Shown one piece after another: positions 51,433 through 58,976 of a stretch of DNA of 64,000 nt (positions are counted from its first letter, which is position 1; every line of letters starts with the position of its first letter). The stretch comes from Candidatus Saccharimonadota bacterium (GTDB lineage Bacteria; Patescibacteriota; Saccharimonadia; Saccharimonadales; Saccharimonadaceae): assembly GCA_017404935.1 (NCBI GenBank), contig JAFRBI010000009.1:62001-126000 (forward strand), given 5' to 3'. The translations under genes and the position numbers were made by a program. The notes under the pieces were generated by a model that searched no databases, was not told the origin of the DNA, and saw only the letters and a program-made list of their open reading frames with translations.

Positions 51433-51483
51433 TGATAAACTCCTTATGCTATTTATTCAATTATAACACAAAAATGCCCCGCT

Positions 51484-51510
51484 TGTAAAAGCGGGGCTAA
51501 GGTGGGTGGT
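51484..51510. terminator. Intrinsic-type hairpin
   Basis: GCCCCGCTT-GTAA-AAGCGGGGC between two minus-strand genes; ends transcription of the 329-aa gene. Confidence 0.75.
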
Positions 51511-51511
51511 A

Positions 51512-52501
51512 TTAGCCGTTTTCGCTGGTGTTTTTGGCGAAACGACTCGTGTTAATTTCTTTGTCGTTGACAAAAAACTTGAAGCTTCTAAAACCGAAAA
51601 AGTCTTTGGCAATATCGCGTGGAATCATAACTAATTCCGGCCAAAACTTGAGAGCGCCGACATCAAAACCATCCGAAACGGTATAGTGAAGCTCGGCTGC
51701 GTTCTTGGGTGAACGATAAGCGCTTCTGCCAAGATTCTCGTTGTAGGTAAGCCTGAAATCGACCTTTTCGATGTGCTTGAAAGCCAGCGCCAAAGTGCGG
51801 ATGTTGTTATCAAATGTATGAGCATTAACTTCATACGTTGACGTGGTAACGCGGTCCGGCCCGATGTTGAGCGCGCTTGCCAAAAGTAGCGCAACCTTGG
51901 CGGCAGTGCCGGTATCCAAAATCGGCTTCGTCTTATGGACTTTGGCAAGCTCTTTCATTTTGTCGAAGTCCCTGAAGAGCTTATCTCTTTCGTTGTAATG
52001 TAAAATCACATCGGTGATGATGTCCTTGTCTTCCTCTGAAAGTCCAGATTTTTCCAAAAATCTATTGATTATAGTTTTCTTAGGTTCATTTTTCACATTA
52101 ACCTCACAGAGTAAAGCCGCAATGGTTGCAACATGTTTGTCGCGCTCAACTGAGTGGCAGGCATCATCATAGAAGAAGTCTTTAAAAGCACTGTCCTTTA
52201 AGTTTTCTAAAAACGCCTTTGTGATCTCAGCCGTCTTTGTGGCGTAGTTGATGCCCCGGTCAAATGCCAATTCTGGCGAATTCCAGATGTTCTTGGTATT
52301 TGCATTCATCGCAGAAATCCAATCTTGATCCTCAGTGAGTTCCCAAGCGAACGTGAGATACTCCTTTAAGATGAACGGGCACCAATCCGGAACGTCGCCA
52401 TGCGTTTCTCTGTTTTCTATCGTACAACGGCTGCCAGATTGTTGCTCATGATATGGACATTTAGAGCACTTTTCAATTTCTACAGTTACTTTAGCCTTCA
52501 C
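51512..52501 (-). CDS. Hypothetical protein with N-terminal Cys cluster
   Basis: 329 residues. The N-terminus has CSKCPYHEQQSGSRC ... WCPF, four cysteines spaced for one metal site. The rest is helical, with HSVERDKHVATIAALLCEV and TAAKVALLLASALNIGPDRV, reminiscent of the helices of HD/GppA-type domains but without an HD pair. Codons are visibly more GC-rich (GCC, GTC, GGC, GCG) than in neighbouring genes, suggesting recent acquisition. GGAGG precedes the ATG. Function not assignable. Confidence 0.55.
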   Translation of the reverse strand: MKAKVTVEIEKCSKCPYHEQQSGSRCTIENRETHGDVPDWCPFILKEYLTFAWELTEDQDWISAMNANTKNIWNSPELAFDRGINYATKTAEITKAFLENLKDSAFKDFFYDDACHSVERDKHVATIAALLCEVNVKNEPKKTIINRFLEKSGLSEEDKDIITDVILHYNERDKLFRDFDKMKELAKVHKTKPILDTGTAAKVALLLASALNIGPDRVTTSTYEVNAHTFDNNIRTLALAFKHIEKVDFRLTYNENLGRSAYRSPKNAAELHYTVSDGFDVGALKFWPELVMIPRDIAKDFFGFRSFKFFVNDKEINTSRFAKNTSENG

Positions 52502-52650
52502 AAAACCACCTCCTTGTTAAAAAACACCCACCTTTCGTTCTATTATAACATATTTTTCTGTTTTTGGCTAGTTTAATGATAACGGTACTGCTTGCATACT
52601 GCCTCTGTATTTTATATAATTGAGGCAATATAATTAAAAGAGGTTGTTGT

Positions 52651-53718
52651 ATGAAAAAACTATCAATTCTCACTACACCAGCGATTGCGCTTGGTGTTGG
52701 TGTTTTGTGTGCCCCGCAAGCTTTGGCGGTAGGGTATACTCTGAATCAAACTAATGTTGATGCAGCAGTGGCTGCAGCTGGGCATAACACAGAGGGTATA
52801 TTCTGTGATGATGGTGGTGGACAATTCTGTACTCTAAACGAGGGCGATTGGACTCAAGAGGGTGATGTCGCGATGCCCGTCATTGATGATTCTCTTACTC
52901 CTGCTATGAGGTGGGGATTAGTACTTCAAAATGACGTCAATATCTCTAACCCAGATGGCGGGACTATTACCGGTGATGTTGCTATTACTGCCGATGAGGT
53001 TACACTTACCGATGTAAATCTCACTGGTAGCGTGACTATCGATAATGCCAATGCCGAAGTGACTATCGATGGTGGTTCTTATACTGGTGAAGGGTGGGGG
53101 GCAGCGCTTAATATCAATAACGTAAACACTGTCACTATCAATAATGCCACTTTTACGGCTGGTGAGGCTAGCGCAGCCTATATTGGGGGTGGAGACATTA
53201 CTATCACTGGCAATTCTTCTTTTGCTTCTGATGATGATTTTGGGATTTTGGTCTTTGGTGGTCTCAATTCTTTGAACATTGCTAGTGGCACGTTCAGTGG
53301 CGCTAGAGGCGGCCTAGCCTTTGAAGGTGGCATCCCGGATGGGAGCACGGTCTCTTTGAGTGGTGGCACCTTTACTGGTACTGGCGCAAATGGTCGTGCC
53401 ATCACGGTTGATAACACCGATGACACTACTGCTATTAGTGGCATGTTGGCTTCTGGTTACCATTTTACCAATGATACTATTGAAGCCGAATCTGGAATGG
53501 GTGCTGGCGTTTATATTGCTGGCACCACTACCGTAACCGATGGTAGCGATGAAGATAGCTCAGATTCTGACTCTACTTCCAAGAGTGGTCTTGGTGCACC
53601 AGATACTGGCGTCTTTACCGCCGAAGGTGGTAGCGCAGAAGATACTACTGCTATCATAGCAATTTTGGCTGTTCTTGCTGCGGCAGGACTTTACTTGCGG
53701 CGCAGAGTTCTAAGATAA
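52651..53718 (+). CDS. Sortase-type cell-surface protein
   Basis: 355 residues: signal peptide (1-26, PQALA-V), a domain of repeated short beta motifs (about 95-270) such as VTIDNANAEVTIDGG, VNTVTINNATFTAG and LNIASGTFSGA that looks like a right-handed parallel beta-helix. An acidic SDEDSSDSDSTS linker follows. The C-terminal sorting signal is GAPDTG (about 310), a hydrophobic helix and the tail RRRVLR. Two cysteines near the mature N-terminus may pair. It is a likely substrate of the sortase at 6543-7856. GAGG precedes the ATG. The 3' end overlaps the convergent alkylation-repair gene by 28 bp. Confidence 0.8.
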   Translation: MKKLSILTTPAIALGVGVLCAPQALAVGYTLNQTNVDAAVAAAGHNTEGIFCDDGGGQFCTLNEGDWTQEGDVAMPVIDDSLTPAMRWGLVLQNDVNISNPDGGTITGDVAITADEVTLTDVNLTGSVTIDNANAEVTIDGGSYTGEGWGAALNINNVNTVTINNATFTAGEASAAYIGGGDITITGNSSFASDDDFGILVFGGLNSLNIASGTFSGARGGLAFEGGIPDGSTVSLSGGTFTGTGANGRAITVDNTDDTTAISGMLASGYHFTNDTIEAESGMGAGVYIAGTTTVTDGSDEDSSDSDSTSKSGLGAPDTGVFTAEGGSAEDTTAIIAILAVLAAAGLYLRRRVLR

Positions 53719-54404
53719 TTCTTGACGTCCGGCTCTACACGAAGTGAATCGCAAATTTTGGAAATGGCCTTATTAAAAGTCCATTTCGGAAGGTGAGAGA
53801 CTTTGAGATAACTCAGAGTCTCTTCTTCATATTTGACGAAACATTCGGCGATTAGCCAAGCGATGGCCATTTTGATATAATATTCTTCCCTGTTTCTTAG
53901 CGATTCTACACGGTCAAAAATCACGGCGAGATAATCTTCTGTAACATAGCTTCCGAGTAGCAAAACTAGCCCCACGCGGACTCCAAATTCGCCTTTTCCC
54001 TGCAAAAGTGGGTCAATTTTTTGTTCAAAGAATTCCTGGCGGTGCTTTTTGATGAGTGGTTTTAAGCTCGAGCAAAAAATGTCGCATGAACACCAATCTA
54101 CAATTTCTGCTACTTCGGAGTCGAAATATTCTAGCATTTCGTCGTAATTCAAACACGAAATCAAAATCCCGCGGAGCATCACTTCTTCCATAGAGATTGG
54201 TTTTTCTTCTAGAATTTTCTTGACATTTTCGCGCGGGACACTTCTGGCGATTTCGCGAATAATCGGCACGCGCACACCTAAAATCGGCCGCTCAGTGGGA
54301 ATGCCTTTGGCTTCAAAAGCCTGAAATTTGTCATCGATATTTTTGGTAAGCGTAAGTTTTATGTCGGCATAATTCATAGCTACATTTTGGCAAAGATTTT
54401 TCAT
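53691..54404 (-). CDS. AlkD-like DNA alkylation repair protein
   Basis: 237 residues of HEAT-like helical repeats. ILGVRVPIIREIAR, MLRGILISCLNYDEM, VDWCSCDIFCSSLK and REEYYIKMAIAWLIAECFVKY are the conserved segments of the AlkD/AlkC glycosylase superfamily, which excises alkylated bases. The frame's first ATG at 54404 overlaps the regulator gene stop by 4 bp; an internal ATG at about 54377 is an alternative start. Confidence 0.85.
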   Translation of the reverse strand: MKNLCQNVAMNYADIKLTLTKNIDDKFQAFEAKGIPTERPILGVRVPIIREIARSVPRENVKKILEEKPISMEEVMLRGILISCLNYDEMLEYFDSEVAEIVDWCSCDIFCSSLKPLIKKHRQEFFEQKIDPLLQGKGEFGVRVGLVLLLGSYVTEDYLAVIFDRVESLRNREEYYIKMAIAWLIAECFVKYEEETLSYLKVSHLPKWTFNKAISKICDSLRVEPDVKNYLRTLRRK

Positions 54405-55435
54405 AATTTATTTCTTCCAGTAAGGTCGTTTTGAGCGTGAGAGACCATTAGTTTAACGCTGTCAGACATATTGATGGGTTCTAAAATTATATCTGGATGT
54501 TCAATATTGAAGACACGGAAAATTTCGTCGGCAAAGGCTTGGCCAATCACTTCCACCCCAGCAAAATTGAAAATAATTTTTTTATACTTATCAAGACCGG
54601 CAAGAACTTTTTTGGCCTGAGAGCGAGAGATCCAAATATCACCTTCGCTATATAAATTAATCGGGATAGCCGTGGTATCTAGAGTTAGGTGCTCGGTATC
54701 AAAAGTATAGTCGCGGAATATTTTACGAATAGATTTTGAAGTATTTTTGGAAATTTCAAAATAAACTTCGGTCCCAATAAGGTTTTTTTCTAATTTTTTA
54801 ATAGTATAATCTTCTATATTATTATCTACAACCAATTCATATTTATAACTTTTTAATATAAATTTATCGGCAATTTTTGAGGTCCAAAAAATACCTTCAC
54901 CAGAATGGCGACGAGCAGCAGTAGTGAGTTTGCCTTTGACTATCTCTTGAATGGCTTCGGTTTCTGATGCAAGATGTTTTTCAGCCATCACATTTTTAAA
55001 AACACCAATGCCGCTATCTTTGACAATAAATTTGAGTTTATTATCTTCTAACCAAATTTTGGCATAGCCTACACCGGAGTGAGAATGATCAATGGCGTTA
55101 TTGAGCATTTCGGTAAAAGCAAAATAGAGAATATTCTCCGCTTGCTCGGAAATATCGTTTAAAAAGGTAGTAGTTTTTCTAAGTTTGGCCCAAATTTCGT
55201 CCTCGTGAAGACCCTTTAATTTGAGATTTTCTTCTAAGCCAATAACAACGTCTGATACAAAATAAATTACGTTCCTTCCCTGTTTTTCGCGGCGAATGCG
55301 CTTTTCTGCCACTAATTGACTGAGCAGGCGACTAACATAGGTGCGTTGGGAAAAATTCCCTAATTTCACAATTTTAGAAGCAAAAACACCTGGGTTTTTT
55401 GAAATGATATTATAGATTTGGTCTTTTTCATTCAT
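54401..55435 (-). CDS. Regulator with winged helix, HATPase and DUF4325 (STAS-like) domains
   Basis: 344 residues. A winged helix (about 5-62), then a GHKL ATPase domain: EMLNNAIDHSHSG (N box), VKDSGIGVF (G1) and RRHSGEGIFW (G2). Last is DUF4325 (about 255-335, KYKKIIFNFAGVEVIGQAFADEIFRVF). The layout resembles SpoIIAB/SpoIIAA-type kinase and antagonist fused in one chain behind a DNA-binding domain. It may control transcription in response to ATP-dependent self-modification. TAAAAT lies 6 nt before the ATG. Its target may be the adjacent AlkD-like gene or itself. Confidence 0.8.
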   Translation of the reverse strand: MNEKDQIYNIISKNPGVFASKIVKLGNFSQRTYVSRLLSQLVAEKRIRREKQGRNVIYFVSDVVIGLEENLKLKGLHEDEIWAKLRKTTTFLNDISEQAENILYFAFTEMLNNAIDHSHSGVGYAKIWLEDNKLKFIVKDSGIGVFKNVMAEKHLASETEAIQEIVKGKLTTAARRHSGEGIFWTSKIADKFILKSYKYELVVDNNIEDYTIKKLEKNLIGTEVYFEISKNTSKSIRKIFRDYTFDTEHLTLDTTAIPINLYSEGDIWISRSQAKKVLAGLDKYKKIIFNFAGVEVIGQAFADEIFRVFNIEHPDIILEPINMSDSVKLMVSHAQNDLTGRNKL

Positions 55436-55491
55436 AGATACATTTTAGCAAATATGTATCTATTTGTCAAGAATATGTATCTAATATGTAT

Positions 55492-56682
55492 CTATTTTCT
55501 GAGTTTTAGTTTTGGAAAGCTAAGACCAAAGTTGATAGCGTTTTTCTGGAAGCTTCTGATGGTGGCTTTGATGACGATGACTGACAATACTGCAATTTCA
55601 ATAAGACCAATCAAAAGCTCTGGTGTGGTAAGTGTGCCGAAGGCACTTCGAAGCATCATCGCGGTAGGCGCAGTGAGTGGGAAAAAGGTCAAGAAATAAA
55701 CAAACCCAGTAGGCTCGGTAGCCATAAAGGCAGACATAAAGTAGAGCGGAAAGACTACGCCGATAATCACCGGGCCGATAAATTGTGAAGCGTCTTTGGC
55801 AGTGGGTGTGATGGTGCCGATATAAGTAAGCAGCCCCGTAGCCAAAAATGACGAGAATACAAATAAAAGCAGGTTGGTGATAATTGCCGCCGGATCAAAC
55901 TCAATGCTAGAAATGATACCACTAACCATTTCGTTGTCTTTATAAATAATTAGCGCCACGATAACCGGTATAATTAGTGTGGCGATTTGAATGAGGCCAA
56001 GCAGCATCATTGAAAGAATCTTGCCCACAATTAAATGTTTGGTAGAAACGCTGGTTAAAATCATCTCGCTGATGCGATTTTCTTTTTCTTCTACTACGGT
56101 CATTAGCATGCGCCCACCAAAGAGCGTGATTAGAAAGAAGAATAGCACCAAGAACAAAAATGGAATAATGGCTTTGCCGAGGGCGTTGGAATCTTCGCCG
56201 GTGGTGGTGAGTTTGTTGTCGGTGACTTCAAAATTACCAGTAAGCGCAGTGACGTCTAAATCGGAAAATCTGGAAGCTACCGCTTGATTCAAAATGCCTT
56301 TGATAGCCTGGCCATCCATATTGAAAATTTCTAGACCTTCAGAAATGTGATAAAAACCAACCTTTTTGTTTTCTGCAAAATCAGCTGGAATATAGAAATA
56401 CAAATCTACTTCGCCATCTACGACTTTTTGCTTCCCTTCTTCTTCGGTATAGTCCACCACCATTGGGAAACCAGCCGGAAAGACTTTGGCTTCGTCGGTG
56501 ATGGCAACTTTGGTGTTTTCGTCAATGGTAGGCGTGGAAGTATTATTTGAAGAGACCAAAACCGAAATCGTCATCATCGCAATGACAAGAAGTGGAATTA
56601 AAATAATTGTTGCCCAAAAAGATGGTTTTTTGATCTGTCTGATAAATTCAAATTTGGTAACGGTCCAAAGTGGGTTATTCAT
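55492..56682 (-). CDS. ABC-2 type exporter permease (NatB-like)
   Basis: 396 residues from the ATG at 56682, preceded by GGAGG; earlier in-frame ATGs lie before the ribosome binding site. N-terminal transmembrane helix (about 22-45), a large extracytoplasmic domain (50-170) and about five further helices. EEKENRISEMILTSVSTKHLIVGKILSM is the characteristic motif of ABC-2/NatB permeases. It overlaps the ATPase gene by 8 bp. Substrate unknown (Na+ or small molecule export in relatives). Confidence 0.88.
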   Translation of the reverse strand: MNNPLWTVTKFEFIRQIKKPSFWATIILIPLLVIAMMTISVLVSSNNTSTPTIDENTKVAITDEAKVFPAGFPMVVDYTEEEGKQKVVDGEVDLYFYIPADFAENKKVGFYHISEGLEIFNMDGQAIKGILNQAVASRFSDLDVTALTGNFEVTDNKLTTTGEDSNALGKAIIPFLFLVLFFFLITLFGGRMLMTVVEEKENRISEMILTSVSTKHLIVGKILSMMLLGLIQIATLIIPVIVALIIYKDNEMVSGIISSIEFDPAAIITNLLLFVFSSFLATGLLTYIGTITPTAKDASQFIGPVIIGVVFPLYFMSAFMATEPTGFVYFLTFFPLTAPTAMMLRSAFGTLTTPELLIGLIEIAVLSVIVIKATIRSFQKNAINFGLSFPKLKLRK

Positions 56683-57397
56683 CTTCGCCTCCATATACAT
56701 CTATAAAGATTTGTTCTAAGGATTTGTTTTTGTGCTGCTTCTTGATTTCGGCGATGGTGCCGTAAGCGTGAGCCACGCCATCTTTTAAAAGAATCGCACG
56801 GTCGCAAAGTTTTTCTACTTCGTCCATGTAATGAGTAATCATGATAATAGCAGCGCCTTTTTCGTGGGCTTCTTCAATAATTTCCATAAGAAGTCTTCGG
56901 TTTATTGGGTCAAAACCTTTGGTAGGCTCGTCTAAAATCAAAAGTTTTGGATCGCCCATAATCGTGACACCAAGCTGAACTTTTTGTTGCTGACCACCAG
57001 AAAGTTTTTCGAGCTTCTCGGTGGCTTTGTCTTCTAGTTTGACACGCTTTAGATATTTCATAGACCAGTCTTTTGGGTCTTTCAAGCCTTTGAGCTCACC
57101 AAAATAAACCATATTATCTAGGACGGTTTCTTTTTTATAAAGACCGCGCTCTTCTGGCAAATACCCGATAGTGATTGAAGTATCTTCTGGGTCGTATTTT
57201 TTGCCGTTTATTAAAAGTTCGCCTTTGGTTGGTTGGTAAAAACCTAAAAGCGCCCTTAAAGTAGTAGTTTTGCCGGAGCCGTTGGAGCCAAGCAGCCCAA
57301 AAATCTCGCCGGCTTTGACATCAAAGGACAAGTCCTTGATGACAGTTTTGTTTCCAAACTGCATCTTAAAATTTTTGATCTCCACAATGTTTTTCAT
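56675..57397 (-). CDS. ABC transporter ATP-binding protein
   Basis: 240 residues from the ATG at 57397, where TATAAT lies 7 nt upstream (leaderless). Walker A GSNGSGKTT, signature LSGGQQQKVQLG, Walker B LLILDEPTKGFDP and switch His in MITHYM. C-terminal DUF4162-like tail. It powers the permease encoded next to it. Confidence 0.95.
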   Translation of the reverse strand: MKNIVEIKNFKMQFGNKTVIKDLSFDVKAGEIFGLLGSNGSGKTTTLRALLGFYQPTKGELLINGKKYDPEDTSITIGYLPEERGLYKKETVLDNMVYFGELKGLKDPKDWSMKYLKRVKLEDKATEKLEKLSGGQQQKVQLGVTIMGDPKLLILDEPTKGFDPINRRLLMEIIEEAHEKGAAIIMITHYMDEVEKLCDRAILLKDGVAHAYGTIAEIKKQHKNKSLEQIFIDVYGGEDE

Positions 57398-57410
57398 ACT
57401 ATGAATTATA

Positions 57411-57893
57411 TCACCCAAACAAAACTCTGAAAACGCCTAGTGAGACGAGTAGCATAATTAAGCCGGCGGTAATGACGCCGGCAATGACGGCGAGCATAGA
57501 TTTTTTGAAATCTAGATCGAGAATGCTGGCAGCAAGCGTGCCGGTCCAGGCGCCGGTGCCTGGAATTGGGATAGCTACAAACAAAAACAACGCCACATAA
57601 ACGCCGGCTTTGGCTTTTTTCAACATTTTGTCGCCGGCTTTTTTGCCCTTTTCCAAGCAAAAATTGCAGAATTTTTTAAACCATTTGATTTTACATTTTT
57701 GGCCCCATTTGAGGACTTTTTGGGCGAATAAATAGATGATTGGAACAGGGAGAATATTGCCAATTAGAGCGATAATTAGAACTGCCCATTCGGGAAGACC
57801 CAAGTCCATGCCGATGGCGATAGGAATAGCGCCTCTAAGCTCGATCAAAGGGACCATTGAGACAATTAAAATCAAAAGAATTTTCCAAATCAT
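57411..57893 (-). CDS. Small multidrug-export-type membrane protein
   Basis: 160 residues, four or five transmembrane helices. ELRGAIPIAIGMDLGLPEWAVLIIALIGNILPVP and GVYVALFLFVAIPIPGTGAWTGTLAA match the putative small multidrug export (COG2426) family. The ELRGAIP and PIPGTGAW re-entrant motifs resemble DedA-like lipid transporters. TATAAT is 6 nt before the ATG. Divergent from the GT2 gene, with back-to-back -10 boxes. Confidence 0.8.
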   Translation of the reverse strand: MIWKILLILIVSMVPLIELRGAIPIAIGMDLGLPEWAVLIIALIGNILPVPIIYLFAQKVLKWGQKCKIKWFKKFCNFCLEKGKKAGDKMLKKAKAGVYVALFLFVAIPIPGTGAWTGTLAASILDLDFKKSMLAVIAGVITAGLIMLLVSLGVFRVLFG

Positions 57894-57927
57894 GAACTAA
57901 TTATACCACAGGTGGTATAATTTAATT

Positions 57928-58887
57928 ATGTTACTTTCTGTCATAATTCCAGTTTATAACGCAGAAAAATACCTAGACCGGTGCCTTCAGTCTGTTTTTA
58001 AGGCGGTGGCACTTTCTAAAGTGTCGGCAGAAGTAATTTTGGTAGATAATGGTTCGACCGATGATTCCATAAAAATCGCTAAGGAATTTGCGGCAAAATC
58101 TCCGCTTCGAATTAAGATTTTACAGTGCCCGACAAGGGGCGCAGCAGCAGTGAGAAATTTTGGCGTCCCCCACGCTCTTGGCGAATATATTTGGTTTGTA
58201 GATGCTGATGACACCATAGCCGAAAACAGCATCAAACTCTTGATAGAAAAGGCTCGTAAATCCAAGGCAGACATTACGATGATGGGTGCAAAACGCGTGT
58301 ATGAAGATGGACATTCTGACTATCTTTCGGCAATTGACCCTAAATCTTCTGATTATAAAAGTCGGTTCGTGAGGTATGGTGCTGGCCCGTGGCAATTTGT
58401 CTTTCTAAAATCTTGGTGGGTTTCTAATGGATTTTTATTTAAGGAAGGCATTATCCACGAAGATATGGAACTAATTTCTTCCCTAATTTTATATACTGAC
58501 AAATTTGCTTCCGTAGATAAACCACTTTATACTTACTACCAAAATGAAGATTCGGTGCTGCATAAATCTCGGTGGGACCCACATTATCTTGATATTTTCC
58601 CGGCGCTAACCGGACTTTATAATCGATTTTTAAGAATGGGGGCGGCAAAAGAATACCACGATGAGCTGGAATGGTTCTTTATTTGGAATCTTTTGATTGA
58701 CTCGGCCTCTGATTTTTCTAAGTTCCCGGAAGGAAAAGAAGGCTTTTTGTTCTCGCGCGAGATGCTGAAAAAGTATTTCCCGAAGTGGCGCAAAAATCAC
58801 TTTTTGAAGCAAAAACCTTTAAAACTTAGATTGCGAGTAAGACTAAATTATAGAAAATCACAATATTTCGGAAGTTTCGCATCGTGA
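57928..58887 (+). CDS. GT2-family glycosyltransferase
   Basis: 319 residues. LLSVIIPVYNAEKYLDRCLQSV, VDNGSTDDS and WFVDADDTI (DxD metal motif) define the GT-A catalytic domain; GIIHEDMELISSL is the acceptor-side ED motif. It probably adds a sugar to a surface polysaccharide or lipid. TATAAT (57916-57921) is 6 nt before the ATG (leaderless). The last codons (KSQYFGS) lie inside a palindrome that also forms the end of the convergent ligase gene. Confidence 0.88.
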   Translation: MLLSVIIPVYNAEKYLDRCLQSVFKAVALSKVSAEVILVDNGSTDDSIKIAKEFAAKSPLRIKILQCPTRGAAAVRNFGVPHALGEYIWFVDADDTIAENSIKLLIEKARKSKADITMMGAKRVYEDGHSDYLSAIDPKSSDYKSRFVRYGAGPWQFVFLKSWWVSNGFLFKEGIIHEDMELISSLILYTDKFASVDKPLYTYYQNEDSVLHKSRWDPHYLDIFPALTGLYNRFLRMGAAKEYHDELEWFFIWNLLIDSASDFSKFPEGKEGFLFSREMLKKYFPKWRKNHFLKQKPLKLRLRVRLNYRKSQYFGSFAS

Positions 58888-58976
58888 TAATCTTCGATTA
58901 TATCACGATGCTCCACCTCTGCGCGCACAAAATCAAAGATTTTGTGCTTGATGTTCCTCAATATTGTGATTTTCTA
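58851..58976. repeat. Three-stem palindromic element between convergent genes
   Basis: Terminal inverted repeats TAGAAAATCACAATATT (58851-58867) and its exact complement (58960-58976) enclose two hairpins: GCATCGTGAT../..ATCACGATGC (58879-58911) and GCACAAAATC-AAA-GATTTTGTGC (58925-58947). As RNA or DNA it makes a three-way junction. The repeats supply the last codons of GT2 and the stop codon of the ligase gene. There is no T-run typical of a simple terminator. Confidence 0.75.
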
